From Desulfobacterium sp. (GTDB lineage Bacteria > Desulfobacterota > Desulfobacteria > Desulfobacterales > Desulfobacteraceae): a DNA stretch of 64,000 bases. The notes under the pieces were generated by a model. It did no database searches. It was not told where the DNA came from and worked only from the letters and a program-made list of their open reading frames with translations. Positions 44,079 to 52,853 of this stretch are shown here, piece after piece (within the stretch, counting starts at the first letter, position 1; the number at the start of each line of letters is the position of its first letter). The position numbers and the translations under genes are program-made. The stretch spans positions 1 through 64,000 of the forward strand of contig JAQYWC010000044.1 of the NCBI GenBank assembly GCA_030145245.1, in the 5' to 3' direction.

Positions 44079-45386
44079 TCAGATTCTGCCCATGATTCCC
44101 GGCAGGTACAGGGCGATCTGGGGATAGAGGGTCACCAGGATCACCACGCTGAAGATGGCGAACAGGAAAAAGATCGCCCCCTTGAAAACCACCTCCATGG
44201 GCACCTCGGCCACCCCTGCGATCACAAAGATGTTTAATCCCAGGGGCGGGGTGATCAGCCCTGCCTCCATCATGAGAACGGATATCACGCCGAACCAGAT
44301 GGGGTTGAATCCAAGCTTGAGGATGGTCGGAAATATCACCGGCAGGGTGAGCACCATCATGGAGGTGGCATCCAGGAAGCAGCCGAGCAGCAGGTAGCCT
44401 GCGAGCACGATGGCAAGGATCAGGTATTTTGAAACCGCCATGGAGCTCAGCCAGATGGAAAGATTCATGGGGATCATGGTAAGGGCCATGAAATAGGTAA
44501 ACACATAGGCGCCGGCAAGGATCATGAAGATCATCACTGAAACCTTTGTGGTTGCGGCCATGGCCTCAACCAGGGCAGCCCAGGTGAGCTTTCGCCTGAA
44601 AACGGTCACAACAAAGAGAAAGAACGCCCCCACGGCCCCGGCCTCGGTGGGTGTGAAAAATCCAAGATAGATCCCCCCCATGACAAGGAAGAACACGACA
44701 ATGAGCTCCCACACCTGCTTCAGGGCCATGAGCTTCTCCCCAAGGCTCACCTTTTCAGGATTCATGGGAGCCGCATCCGGGTGGATCAGCACCCATACCA
44801 CCACGATCAGGACAAAGGCAAGCACCAGCAACGCCCCGGGCAGAATGCCGGACACCAGCAGCTTTCCAATGGACTGCTCCGTGAGGATGCCGTAGACCAC
44901 AAACCCGATGCTCGGGGGAATCAGAAACCCCAGGGTTCCGCCTGCGGCAACGCTTCCCGTTGCAAGATGAATATCATAGTTATACTTTCGCATCTCCGGC
45001 AGGGCCACCCGGCCCAGGGTCGCAGCCGTTGCCACGGAAGATCCGCAGATGGCGGCAAATCCGGCACACCCGCCAATGGTTGCAATGGCAAGCCCCCCCG
45101 GAAGCCTTCTCAGCCACTTATCGGCAAGGGTGTAGATACCCTGGCTTAAGCCCGACACCGAGGCCAGTTCCCCCATGATCACAAACAGGGGGATCACAGT
45201 AAAGGCGTAGGTGGTAAAGGTACCGTTGAAAGAGCGCAGCAGGGTGGGCAGGGCAACGGCGATATCCGTGATCAGGGAGATGCCCCAGAACCCCACAAAT
45301 GCCAGGGCAAACCCGATGGGCATGCCAATGAGCAACAGCAGGAACAGAACGCCGATGCCTATAAATCCAATGGTTTGGGGATCCAT
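44079..45386 (-). CDS. dctM: TRAP transporter large permease (DctM), second operon
   Basis: This is a 435-residue membrane protein with about a dozen spans. Family blocks include GGLAIATIGGCAGFAAICGS, AAGGTLGFLIPPSIGFVVYG and MMEAGLITPPLGLNIFVI. GAGGA precedes the ATG. It is 11 bases after the DctQ gene. It is a paralogue of the permease at 17839-19143, so the organism has two separate TRAP uptake systems within 30 kb. The substrate is probably an organic acid. Confidence 0.92.
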   Translation of the reverse strand: MDPQTIGFIGIGVLFLLLLIGMPIGFALAFVGFWGISLITDIAVALPTLLRSFNGTFTTYAFTVIPLFVIMGELASVSGLSQGIYTLADKWLRRLPGGLAIATIGGCAGFAAICGSSVATAATLGRVALPEMRKYNYDIHLATGSVAAGGTLGFLIPPSIGFVVYGILTEQSIGKLLVSGILPGALLVLAFVLIVVVWVLIHPDAAPMNPEKVSLGEKLMALKQVWELIVVFFLVMGGIYLGFFTPTEAGAVGAFFLFVVTVFRRKLTWAALVEAMAATTKVSVMIFMILAGAYVFTYFMALTMIPMNLSIWLSSMAVSKYLILAIVLAGYLLLGCFLDATSMMVLTLPVIFPTILKLGFNPIWFGVISVLMMEAGLITPPLGLNIFVIAGVAEVPMEVVFKGAIFFLFAIFSVVILVTLYPQIALYLPGIMGRI

Positions 45387-45397
45387 ATCAGCGTCCT

Positions 45398-45922
45398 CTA
45401 TCCCTTGTGTCTGGTTTGAAATACATTATTGACGGACTCGCAAAGGTTGACCAGGATCTCAAGCCCCAGGAACAGGGCCCCCAGGGCCATCAGAAATTGA
45501 AGGGGATAGAGGGGGATGGCCAGGGTGTCGGTGGTGGTCCTTGCGTGGAACTCCTCCACCCCCATGACCATGCCGTACCAGGACAGCACCCCCACCACCT
45601 GGAGGGTGAGGAGAGACGTCAGAATATCCAGAAGGCTTGCAGCAACAGGGGGCAGCACCCGGGTCACCATGGTGACCCTTACGTTGGCCCCCTTCTGGTG
45701 GGTATAGGCCATGCCAAGCATGCCGAATATCCCAAGCATGAAAGAGCTCATCTCAATGGCGCCGGGCACGGGCTTTGAGAAGAAATATCGGCCCGCCACA
45801 TCCACGGTGGTAAGCACCATCATCACCACCACCCAGCCCATGCCAAGGTTCAGGGCCCAGCCGGTGAGACGGTGTATCCAGCTTTTCAACCAGGGAAACA
45901 ATCCCTTAAAACGGACAGGCAT
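45398..45922 (-). CDS. dctQ: TRAP transporter small permease (DctQ), second operon
   Basis: The 174-residue protein has four hydrophobic segments and the family pattern TTVDVAGRYFFSKPVPGAIE in the first half. Its start at 45922 overlaps the end of the DctP gene by 17 bases. It pairs with the DctM encoded downstream. Confidence 0.88.
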   Translation of the reverse strand: MPVRFKGLFPWLKSWIHRLTGWALNLGMGWVVVMMVLTTVDVAGRYFFSKPVPGAIEMSSFMLGIFGMLGMAYTHQKGANVRVTMVTRVLPPVAASLLDILTSLLTLQVVGVLSWYGMVMGVEEFHARTTTDTLAIPLYPLQFLMALGALFLGLEILVNLCESVNNVFQTRHKG

Positions 45923-46958
45923 TGAACCCTACACCCACCTTGCCAAGCTCCTCCTTAAAGGTGGTCAGGGCCTTTTCAGCAGGCAGTCCCTTTGCCTCAA
46001 GCTCCCCGGCCCAGGTGGCAAGCATGCCGCTGAAACGTTCATCCCAGCGCTTCTGCTCGGCGGAAGAGAGTGGGTTGATCTCCATGGTGGTTTTGAATTC
46101 CGCCATGATGGAGTCATACCAGTTTTCGTCAAAAATCCCTGCGATCTTGTAGGCATCCCTGCCCACGGATTCGATCACAGGTTTGAGGTCGTCCGGCACC
46201 CGGTTCCAGAACCGCTTGTTGACAAACAACCCCTCGGAAACACAGCCAAAAGATGTGGGCACACCGTAACTTGCCACCTCATTGAGCTTAAAGGCCTTGA
46301 CCAGGGCAGGACAAGTAACGATACCGTCGATCACCCCGGTCTCCATGGAGAGGTAGACATCCCCCAGGGGCATGAACACGGGGGTGGCACCCAGGGCCTG
46401 GATCGCCCGGGTCTGGAGCCCGCCCGGACTTCGGATCTTCATCCCTTTCATATCCTCAAGGGTTGTTACCTTTTTGGTGGTCCACAGGTGGGCCATGACG
46501 CAGTTGTTGATATGAAGCACCTTCACATCCTTGAACTCCGGGCTCAACATTTTGTCATACATGGCCATGCCCGCCTCGGCACCCTTCCACTTGGCAGGAC
46601 AGACAATGGGGGATGAGAGCACGTCGGTCAGGCGGAAACGGCCCGGGGTCCAGCTCAGGGTGGCATAGCCCATGTCGGACAGCCCTGTCTTCACGATATC
46701 AAAATGGTCCGGCCCCTTGCCAAGGGCACCGCCGGAATACATTGTATAGGTAATGCGGCCGTTGCTTCTCTTTTTCATCTCCTCGAGCATGGGGATCCAC
46801 AGCTTCTGAACATCGGCCCCTGCGGGGACATGCCAGGTGCTGAAGCGGATGTTGATCTTTTTTTCCTTGGCAGACAAGGGGGAGGAGACCAGGCCGACCA
46901 TGAGCATTGTTAATATAATTGTTACAAAAAATCTCCCCATTCGATCCTTGCCAGTCAT
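45906..46958 (-). CDS. dctP: TRAP transporter periplasmic binding protein (DctP), second operon
   Basis: The 350-residue receptor has a Sec signal peptide (about 1-30, ending SSPLSAKEK). The mature start is INIRFSTWHVPAGADVQ, and the substrate-binding block is MKGMKIRSPGGLQTRAIQAL with the Arg expected to bind a carboxylate. GAGGAG lies before the ATG at 46958. It is the first gene of the second P-Q-M operon. Sequence around the binding site differs from the first DctP, so a different ligand is likely. Confidence 0.9.
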   Translation of the reverse strand: MTGKDRMGRFFVTIILTMLMVGLVSSPLSAKEKKINIRFSTWHVPAGADVQKLWIPMLEEMKKRSNGRITYTMYSGGALGKGPDHFDIVKTGLSDMGYATLSWTPGRFRLTDVLSSPIVCPAKWKGAEAGMAMYDKMLSPEFKDVKVLHINNCVMAHLWTTKKVTTLEDMKGMKIRSPGGLQTRAIQALGATPVFMPLGDVYLSMETGVIDGIVTCPALVKAFKLNEVASYGVPTSFGCVSEGLFVNKRFWNRVPDDLKPVIESVGRDAYKIAGIFDENWYDSIMAEFKTTMEINPLSSAEQKRWDERFSGMLATWAGELEAKGLPAEKALTTFKEELGKVGVGFNACPF

Positions 46959-47292
46959 TATTCAACTCCTCGATTTACTCGATTTAATAGATTAAACCCC
47001 ATGCAGATTCCAACCATATTATCGGGGCATACCCAATAAATACCAGCATCCTTGCTCAAAAGCACGTATTTTTTTATGCCGGCAACGTCTAACGGTTTGC
47101 CTTTCTCACCCCAAGTCGGTTGCCGGCATCCGGAGGGGCGTTGCCGCCTCAACCGTTGTCAGGCAAATTGCCTTGACAAACCCCCTGCCCTGTGTGAAGT
47201 TTTCCTACAAAAAAAGCAACTGTTCAGCTTTGTATTTGTCTTCACCGTGAAGGGTCACCCAAAAAAACAGCAGAACTAAAAGGGGCGCAGAC
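46959..47292. other. Intergenic region upstream of the second TRAP operon
   Basis: This is 334 bases between divergent genes. ATGCCGGCAAC (47076-47086) and GTTGCCGGCAT (47119-47129) form a perfect 11-base inverted repeat with a 32-base gap. The T-run lies before the first arm on the plus strand, so it is not a terminator for either gene; a regulator-binding site or looped operator is more likely. AGGGG precedes the start codon at 47293. No other gene is seen. Confidence 0.45.
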
Positions 47293-47682
47293 ATGGATGA
47301 GAAAAAGGCGAAAAAACGCACTGCAGAAACGGCAGCACTCTATTTCAGCACCGTAAAGGACGAGGACAAGCCCTATGCCCTGTGGAAAGAGTTTGACCCG
47401 GAGTTAGCCCGGGACATGTCCCTTTACATAACCGGAACCATGTACGCAAGGGAAAAGATTCCCCACACCACCCGACAGCTTGTCACCATCGCTGCCCTCA
47501 CAGCCATGGGCAAACCTGAGGAGCTCAAGCTACACATCCACGCGGCATTCAACGTGGGATGCACCCGGGAGGAGATCGCCGAAACGATCTTCCAAACCAG
47601 CATCTACGCAGGCGTTCCCGCCACCAACACGGCTCTCAAGGTTTTAAAGCAGGTCCTTGGGGAGAGGGAAACAAGCTGCTGA
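47293..47682 (+). CDS. Carboxymuconolactone decarboxylase-family protein
   Basis: This 129-residue helical protein belongs to the CMD/AhpD superfamily. It has TTRQLVTIAALTAMGKPEEL and HIHAAFNVGCTREEIAETIF. The redox CxxC of AhpD is absent (only one Cys is near, in NVGC), so it resembles gamma-carboxymuconolactone decarboxylase rather than a peroxidase partner. No aromatic pathway genes are nearby, so the reaction is unknown. The diguanylate cyclase gene starts 99 bases downstream and may be co-transcribed. Confidence 0.82.
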   Translation: MDEKKAKKRTAETAALYFSTVKDEDKPYALWKEFDPELARDMSLYITGTMYAREKIPHTTRQLVTIAALTAMGKPEELKLHIHAAFNVGCTREEIAETIFQTSIYAGVPATNTALKVLKQVLGERETSC

Positions 47683-47781
47683 AGATTATTGGCCCCATGG
47701 AACGTTTTTTCTATTGCAATCCTGGAGAGAGCCTGCGATATTGCTTATTTTTTGGATCTATCCGGTATTTCAAGGAGTAAA

Positions 47782-49251
47782 ATGGAACAGCGTAACCGTC
47801 GGCTCATCACCATCATCAGCCTGCTTCTCACCGCAGGATTTCTGGGCATAAGCATCACAAGCTACCTTGTATCAAGTTCCTCCCTGAAGTCCCACATCAC
47901 CCAGAATGAGCTTCCCCTGACAGGCGACAACGTCTATTCCGAAATCCAGAGGGATCTTCTCAGGCCGATCTTCATCGCATCCCTCATGGCAACGGACACC
48001 TTTCTCCGGGACTGGGTGATCCAGGGAGAAAAAGGCACGGAAAAGATCTCCCATTACCTTGGAGAGATAAAAGAAAAATATAATACCTTTTCAAGCTTTT
48101 TTGTCTCCGATGCCACAAACAGATACTACTACTCTGACGGCATACTCAAAACCGTCAGCAGTGAACAGGACCGGGACCAGTGGTATTTCCGCATCAAGGA
48201 GATGGACACGGACTATGAGATCAATGTTGACCCGGACATGGCCAACAAAGACACCATGACCATTTTCATCAACCACAGGGTCCATGACTACGATGGCAAC
48301 TATATCGGGGCAACCGGAGTGGGGCTTGCCATCTATGCCGTAAAGAGCCTGATCAACACCTACCAGGAAAGATACCAGCGAAGCATCTACTTTACGGACA
48401 AAAACGGAAGGGTAACCCTCCATGGCCAGGACTTTCCCAAAACCCGGAAAAACATCTTTGACATCCAGGCCATGGCCGAACACAAAGGAGAGATTCTCAA
48501 GGGCGACCCCCTGTCGTTTGAATACCAGGATAACGGCGAAACCGTCTATGTGAACAACCGGTACATACCGGAGTTCGGCTGGTATCTGTTTGTTGAACAG
48601 CGGGGAGATGAGGCGATCGAGAAGATCCGTAACACCCTGATCGCCAACCTGTGTTTATCCTTTGTCATCACAGCCATAATTCTCGTGGCCACCAACCTGA
48701 CCATCTCCTCCTACCAGAAACGGCTCACACGGATGGCCTCAACCGACAAGCTCACCGGCATTTACAACCGCAGGGCCTTTGACATCATCATCAACCAGAC
48801 GTTAAAGGATGTCCCAAGGGATCAAAAGCCCTTCTCCCTTATCCTGTTTGACATCGACCATTTTAAAAGGATCAACGACACCCACGGCCACATGACAGGG
48901 GATTGTGTCATACAGAAGGTGGTGGCAACCACCGGCAAAACCATCCGCAGCAGTGACGTTCTGTGCCGGTGGGGCGGGGAAGAATTTCTCATACTCCTCA
49001 AGGAGTGTACCCGTGAAGATGCCCTGGCAACAGCAGAAAAAATCCGCAGGGCCGTGGAAGCCGCTCCCGCCTTGTGCCAGGAAAGAGCAATCCCTGCCAC
49101 CATCAGCATTGGCGTAACCGAACAGGTCCACATGGATACCCGGGAAAGCATCCTGAAACGCGCAGACAAGGCACTTTATGCGGCAAAAGCAAACGGACGG
49201 AACCGTTGTGAGACGGCCTTCTTGCCCCCGCCTGAGGATAAAAACGGTTAA
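47782..49251 (+). CDS. Membrane-bound diguanylate cyclase with Cache-type sensor
   Basis: This 489-residue protein has TM1 near residues 8-30, an extracytoplasmic Cache-type domain (motif YIGATGVGLAIYAVKSLI), TM2 near 290-312, then a GGDEF domain. The active site is GGEEF. The inhibitory site RSSD lies exactly five residues before it, so feedback by c-di-GMP is expected. AAGGAG precedes the ATG at 47782; the longer open frame to 47689 is not needed. The ligand of the sensor is unknown. The 3' end overlaps the convergent cobO gene by four bases. Confidence 0.9.
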   Translation: MEQRNRRLITIISLLLTAGFLGISITSYLVSSSSLKSHITQNELPLTGDNVYSEIQRDLLRPIFIASLMATDTFLRDWVIQGEKGTEKISHYLGEIKEKYNTFSSFFVSDATNRYYYSDGILKTVSSEQDRDQWYFRIKEMDTDYEINVDPDMANKDTMTIFINHRVHDYDGNYIGATGVGLAIYAVKSLINTYQERYQRSIYFTDKNGRVTLHGQDFPKTRKNIFDIQAMAEHKGEILKGDPLSFEYQDNGETVYVNNRYIPEFGWYLFVEQRGDEAIEKIRNTLIANLCLSFVITAIILVATNLTISSYQKRLTRMASTDKLTGIYNRRAFDIIINQTLKDVPRDQKPFSLILFDIDHFKRINDTHGHMTGDCVIQKVVATTGKTIRSSDVLCRWGGEEFLILLKECTREDALATAEKIRRAVEAAPALCQERAIPATISIGVTEQVHMDTRESILKRADKALYAAKANGRNRCETAFLPPPEDKNG

Positions 49252-49769
49252 AATTCAATGCCCTTCTGGGCCATGATTCCGGACTTATAAGGATGCTTCA
49301 CCTCCTTCATCTCGGTCACAAGATCGGCCGCATCGATGAGGGTCCTCGGGGCGTCCCTCCCGGTTACCACCACATGGTTTTTCCTGTTTTTATCCGATAA
49401 AAAGGCAACCGCCTCCTTGGTATCGATGAAATTAAAGGTCATCAGATAGGTCAGCTCGTCCAGGATCACCACCTTGTACTCCCCGGATGAAATGATCTCC
49501 TTGGCCCTGTCCCAGGCATGCACGGCGGTTTCCCTGTCCTTTCCCAGGTTATCGGACTGCCAGGTAAATCCCCTTCCCATCACATGAAAATCCAGGTTGT
49601 CACCAAAACGGTCGGCAGAGAATAATTCACCATACTCCCAGCTTCCCTTCATAAATTGAATGACGCACACCTTGTAACCGTGGCCCAGGGCCCTCATGGC
49701 AAGCCCCAGGGCTGCGGTGGTTTTTCCTTTTCCATATCCCGTATTAACGATCAGTAAATCACTTTCCAT
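49248..49769 (-). CDS. cobO: Cob(I)alamin adenosyltransferase (CobO/BtuR)
   Basis: This 173-residue enzyme adds the adenosyl group to corrinoids. The P-loop GYGKGKTTAALG is at 11-22, followed by VCVIQFMKGSWEYGE and LDELTYLMTF. The length is a little below the 190-200 of BtuR. It is the third gene of a cobalamin-riboswitch operon, so its level should fall when adenosylcobalamin is plentiful. It acts in the cytoplasm. Confidence 0.93.
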   Translation of the reverse strand: MESDLLIVNTGYGKGKTTAALGLAMRALGHGYKVCVIQFMKGSWEYGELFSADRFGDNLDFHVMGRGFTWQSDNLGKDRETAVHAWDRAKEIISSGEYKVVILDELTYLMTFNFIDTKEAVAFLSDKNRKNHVVVTGRDAPRTLIDAADLVTEMKEVKHPYKSGIMAQKGIEF

Positions 49770-49827
49770 GGTAGATCGACATCTCCTGTATCAACCGTCC
49801 TGCCGGGGAGACGGGAATTTAAAAGAT

Positions 49828-50130
49828 TTAATCAACAAGCTCAAAGTCAGGCTCGCTGCCACGGCCCTCCAGATGATTTTCCGTGCGATAGAGTTTTCCA
49901 TCCTTTCCAAACTCATACTCGGGCAGCCTGCCCATGCCGTGGAGATGATATTTTGTTCGATAGAGCTTTCCATCCTCTCCCAGCTTGTAATCCGGATGCT
50001 CCGACCACCCCATGGGATGGGCAACGGTTCTATAAAGAAAACCGTCCCTCATGGTGTAAATGGGGAACGCGCCCGTTGCAGTCCCCGTGGCGCAAGCCCG
50101 GTTAATCTTCAATACATGGTCACTGTTCAT
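49828..50130 (-). CDS. Protein of unknown function made of three 24-residue repeats
   Basis: I do not recognise this 100-residue protein. Residues 29-52, 53-76 and 77-100 are three in-register repeats of the pattern DGxLYRTxxHxxGxxxxPxYxxGx. Each unit has a fixed His at position 10, and the second has two. There is no signal peptide, membrane span or Cys cluster beyond Cys13. AAGGAG sits 7 bases before the ATG, so it is a real gene. It lies between the cobaltochelatase and CobO genes in a cobalamin-riboswitch operon, which suggests a role in cobalt or corrinoid handling; the repeated histidines could bind a metal. Both points are inference. Confidence 0.8.
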   Translation of the reverse strand: MNSDHVLKINRACATGTATGAFPIYTMRDGFLYRTVAHPMGWSEHPDYKLGEDGKLYRTKYHLHGMGRLPEYEFGKDGKLYRTENHLEGRGSEPDFELVD

Positions 50131-50203
50131 GATTTACTCCTTGTTTATGTTCCGGAAATGGATTTGTGGAACTCAACCTTCGGCCTTCAGCTTTGAAGGA
50201 CAG

Positions 50204-50233
50204 GGGCAGGCTTGTTTTAAAGAAAGCCTGCCC
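50204..50233. repeat. Hairpin related to the REP-like family
   Basis: GGGCAGGCTT (50204-50213) and AAGCCTGCCC (50224-50233) pair perfectly. The arms differ from the AAGCCTGACCCC core by one base. It lies between the cobaltochelatase gene and the triple-repeat gene and may act as an mRNA processing or stabilising structure. Confidence 0.6.
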
Positions 50234-50250
50234 GCGTCTGTAAGCTATCC

Positions 50251-51120
50251 CTATAGATGCGCAACCGCCTGGGTCAGGTGCTTGACCCAGATGGCGACCA
50301 TGTTATCGTATTCTGCGGTTCCCTTGAGAACCGTCTTGCAGTCAATGCCCGCTTTAGTCAGGATCGACTTCCAGGAATCGTCCTCGTCGCCTGCCATGTC
50401 GTTTCTTGCGTGGTCCCCGGCAACGGACATGAACGGAATGAGATAGGCGCTCTTGACATTGTTTTTCTTCAGCATGGCCTGGATATCGCCAATTTCAGGC
50501 GAACCCTCAACCGTACCCACATAGATGTTGGGGTCGATCTTCTGGAGGTTGAACATCATGGCCGCATAAAAGGCGTTGGAAGGATGGGGAGTTCCGTGTC
50601 CCATGAGAACCACGGCCTCTCCCGGTTTTCTATGTTTGGGAATGTTGCTGACCACGGCCTGGGCCACGGCTTCAATATCCTTCTGGCTGGAAATCATTGG
50701 CGCCCCGAGCACAATATGCTGGATCCCATTAGGCATGCCTTCAAAGGCCTTGGCTGTCCGGGCAAGATCGTCATACTCCTCCCCCCGGATGGTGTGGAGG
50801 GACTGTACGGCCACCTGGGTAAACCCATCGTCGGTCATCTTTGCAAGGGCCATGGCAACGCTGTCGAGCACTTCACCCTGTTTAGCAAGCTTGTTCCGGA
50901 TGATGGCCGAGGTGTAGGCCCATCGGACAGGCATCCCCTGGAAGGTGGCCTTGACGGTTTTATCGATATTCTCAAACGACACCCGGGCCTCGGGGACACT
51001 GGAACCAAAGGCAACCAGCAGGATGCCCTTTTTCTCGGGACGGTCATGGCCATGGGCAAGGGCAAGGGCAGGCAGCAGCAACAGGACGATGAAAAGAAAC
51101 GAGATAATTTTTTTTTGCAT
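50251..51120 (-). CDS. cbiK: Exported sirohydrochlorin cobaltochelatase (CbiK, periplasmic type)
   Basis: This class II chelatase would insert cobalt into sirohydrochlorin. The protein has 289 residues, and the first 22 are a Sec signal peptide ending ALALA, followed by HGHD. The metal-binding His residues are in VLMGHGTPHPS and MSVAGDHARNDMAG. Desulfovibrio has a known periplasmic CbiK (CbiKP) of this kind, beside a cytoplasmic one. Because corrin synthesis is cytoplasmic, the exported form may act on metal or haem at the cell surface instead. It is the first gene after a cobalamin riboswitch. Confidence 0.9.
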   Translation of the reverse strand: MQKKIISFLFIVLLLLPALALAHGHDRPEKKGILLVAFGSSVPEARVSFENIDKTVKATFQGMPVRWAYTSAIIRNKLAKQGEVLDSVAMALAKMTDDGFTQVAVQSLHTIRGEEYDDLARTAKAFEGMPNGIQHIVLGAPMISSQKDIEAVAQAVVSNIPKHRKPGEAVVLMGHGTPHPSNAFYAAMMFNLQKIDPNIYVGTVEGSPEIGDIQAMLKKNNVKSAYLIPFMSVAGDHARNDMAGDEDDSWKSILTKAGIDCKTVLKGTAEYDNMVAIWVKHLTQAVAHL

Positions 51121-51167
51121 TGGTTTTCCTCTTTGTGAAACGATTAACCCAAAACGTTCGAGGCAAT

Positions 51168-51202
51168 AAAAAAACCCCGAACCGATTACAATCGATTCAG
51201 GG
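51168..51202 (-). terminator. Riboswitch-controlled intrinsic terminator
   Basis: On the minus strand CCCTGAATCGATT pairs with AATCGGTTCGGGG with two mismatches, followed by seven Ts (51174-51168). It lies about 60 bases after the cobalamin riboswitch and 47 before the cbiK start, so it is probably the OFF-state terminator. Confidence 0.75.
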
Positions 51203-51261
51203 TATCCCTTTTCTTATCCTGAAAATCTTGATGCCATCCCTGATCCACGGGGAAACACAAA

Positions 51262-51440
51262 TCCGTCAGGTAGGTCTTCTGACTCTTGGATCATCCTAAT
51301 TACCGCGTCTTCCCCCCGGTTTACACTCCGAAAGTGACATCCTGCGGCGTTCGTCCCCAATTACAGCGGCGGGCCCGTTCCGGAGTTTCACCGGATTCCC
51401 TATTATGCTCGTTAAGAGCGCCTGACCTGTTCTACATAGA
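51262..51440 (-). ncRNA. Cobalamin (AdoCbl) riboswitch
   Basis: On the minus strand the conserved aptamer blocks appear in order: GGGAATCCGGTGAAACTCCG, then ACGGGCCCGCCGCTGTAA (the B12-box core region), then AGTCAGAAGACCTACCTG near 51283-51265. The flanking halves AACAGGTCAGG and CCTACCTGAC form the closing stem. The switch controls cbiK, the triple-repeat gene and cobO. The boundaries are approximate, but the identity is clear. Confidence 0.93.
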
Positions 51441-51598
51441 TAAACCCAGACCCAATGTCAAGTGGGAAATGGACCTGGCCCGAAACCTGAGCTTTCCGGA
51501 AAAATATGAAAATTCTTCTTACCATGGAAAGCGTTTGCGGATATACTTTGGGAAAATTTCCGTCAAAACCCCAAAGCCCACCAAAAGAGAGGCGCTTT

Positions 51599-52759
51599 AT
51601 GAAGAAAGCCAAAATTGCCATCATCGACGAGACCTTGAGGGAAGGCATGCAGCACAGGGGAATCGTCTTCTCCCCGGACCAGGCCCGAACCGTGCTCGAG
51701 TTCCAGGCGGCCCTTGGCATGGACATCTGCCAGGCAGGCTATCCCCCGGCCCATGAATCGGAACAGCAGAAGTTGAAACAACTGATCCATTTTGTCCAAA
51801 AACGTGGTTTTACCACCCGGGTTGCCGCCATGGGACGGGCCTGCCCGGAGGATGCGAGCATCCTGGTCCGGACCGGCACCATGGATTTCCACCTCCATGC
51901 CCATGTACGGCAAAACGACTGGAACAAGGATCCGGGCCAAATCTTTGAAACAGTGGCAGGGTCCCTGGAACTGATCAGAAAGCACTGTCCCGGTGCATGC
52001 ATCTCACTTGCCATTCTGGACATCGGAAGGACGGATCCCGGTTTTCTCGCAAAAGCTGCGACCTACCTGATCAAGGAACTCTCCATTGACATTCTCTCCC
52101 TGCCCGACACCTCGGGTATCATGGCGCCAAACCAGATACATGGGAGCATTCTCCCCATCTCCCGCATTGCCCAAGGGTCTGACACCCGCCTCAGCATCCA
52201 CTGCCACAACGATCTTGGCATGGCATCGGCCAACACTGTCATGGGCGTTGTTGCAGGCGCGACCGTGGTTGAAGCCTCGGTGTTCGGCCTGGGGGAAAGA
52301 AACGGGCTTGCCGACCTCTACACCACGGCAAGGGTGCTGAAGGACCAGGGGTATGCCCTCGGGCTCAACCTGGAGGATGTGGATACCTTCAAGGCCTATT
52401 ACCAGTACATCGACACCATTTGCAAAGAGCAAACCGGCCAATCCCTTCTCACCTACAACACCCCCTTTTTCGGTGCCGGGGTAAAAACCCATGTGGCCGG
52501 CACCCACGGCGACGGGGGCTTTGGCATCAGGCGGGAACAACGATTTTTCATCAATGTCCTGTGCGGAAAAAAACTGGTAAACCAATACCTTGACCAGAAG
52601 GAGATACCGTACGCCCCCCTGGCAATCGATGCCATCACCCAACGGATAAAGAACAACAGCGCCCGGCTGAACCGCAGGCTTGAAAAACACGAAATCCAAG
52701 CCATTGCAGACGCCTGCTCCAACCGAAATGATATTGACACAACCAGCCAGATGAAATAG
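51599..52759 (+). CDS. Homocitrate/isopropylmalate/citramalate synthase-like enzyme
   Basis: This TIM-barrel HMGL-like acyltransferase has 386 residues. The substrate-binding Arg14 is in DETLREGMQ, and the metal His pair is HCHND (His201 and His203). The segment VVEASVFGLGERNGLADLY is also typical of the family. There is no C-terminal regulatory LeuA domain, so it is closer to the homocitrate-synthase size. The start at 51599 is placed at MKKAKIAIIDETL with GAGAGG upstream. It lies 94 bases before an M20 peptidase gene. The true acceptor 2-oxo acid is unknown. Confidence 0.85.
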   Translation: MKKAKIAIIDETLREGMQHRGIVFSPDQARTVLEFQAALGMDICQAGYPPAHESEQQKLKQLIHFVQKRGFTTRVAAMGRACPEDASILVRTGTMDFHLHAHVRQNDWNKDPGQIFETVAGSLELIRKHCPGACISLAILDIGRTDPGFLAKAATYLIKELSIDILSLPDTSGIMAPNQIHGSILPISRIAQGSDTRLSIHCHNDLGMASANTVMGVVAGATVVEASVFGLGERNGLADLYTTARVLKDQGYALGLNLEDVDTFKAYYQYIDTICKEQTGQSLLTYNTPFFGAGVKTHVAGTHGDGGFGIRREQRFFINVLCGKKLVNQYLDQKEIPYAPLAIDAITQRIKNNSARLNRRLEKHEIQAIADACSNRNDIDTTSQMK

Positions 52760-52853
52760 ACAACACCATTTATCGGTCATAAAGAGATGACTGCTCCCGA
52801 CTTTGGAAAGCCGAGAATACTTACAGCAGAAACTTGAAAACAGGAGAGTCTCC

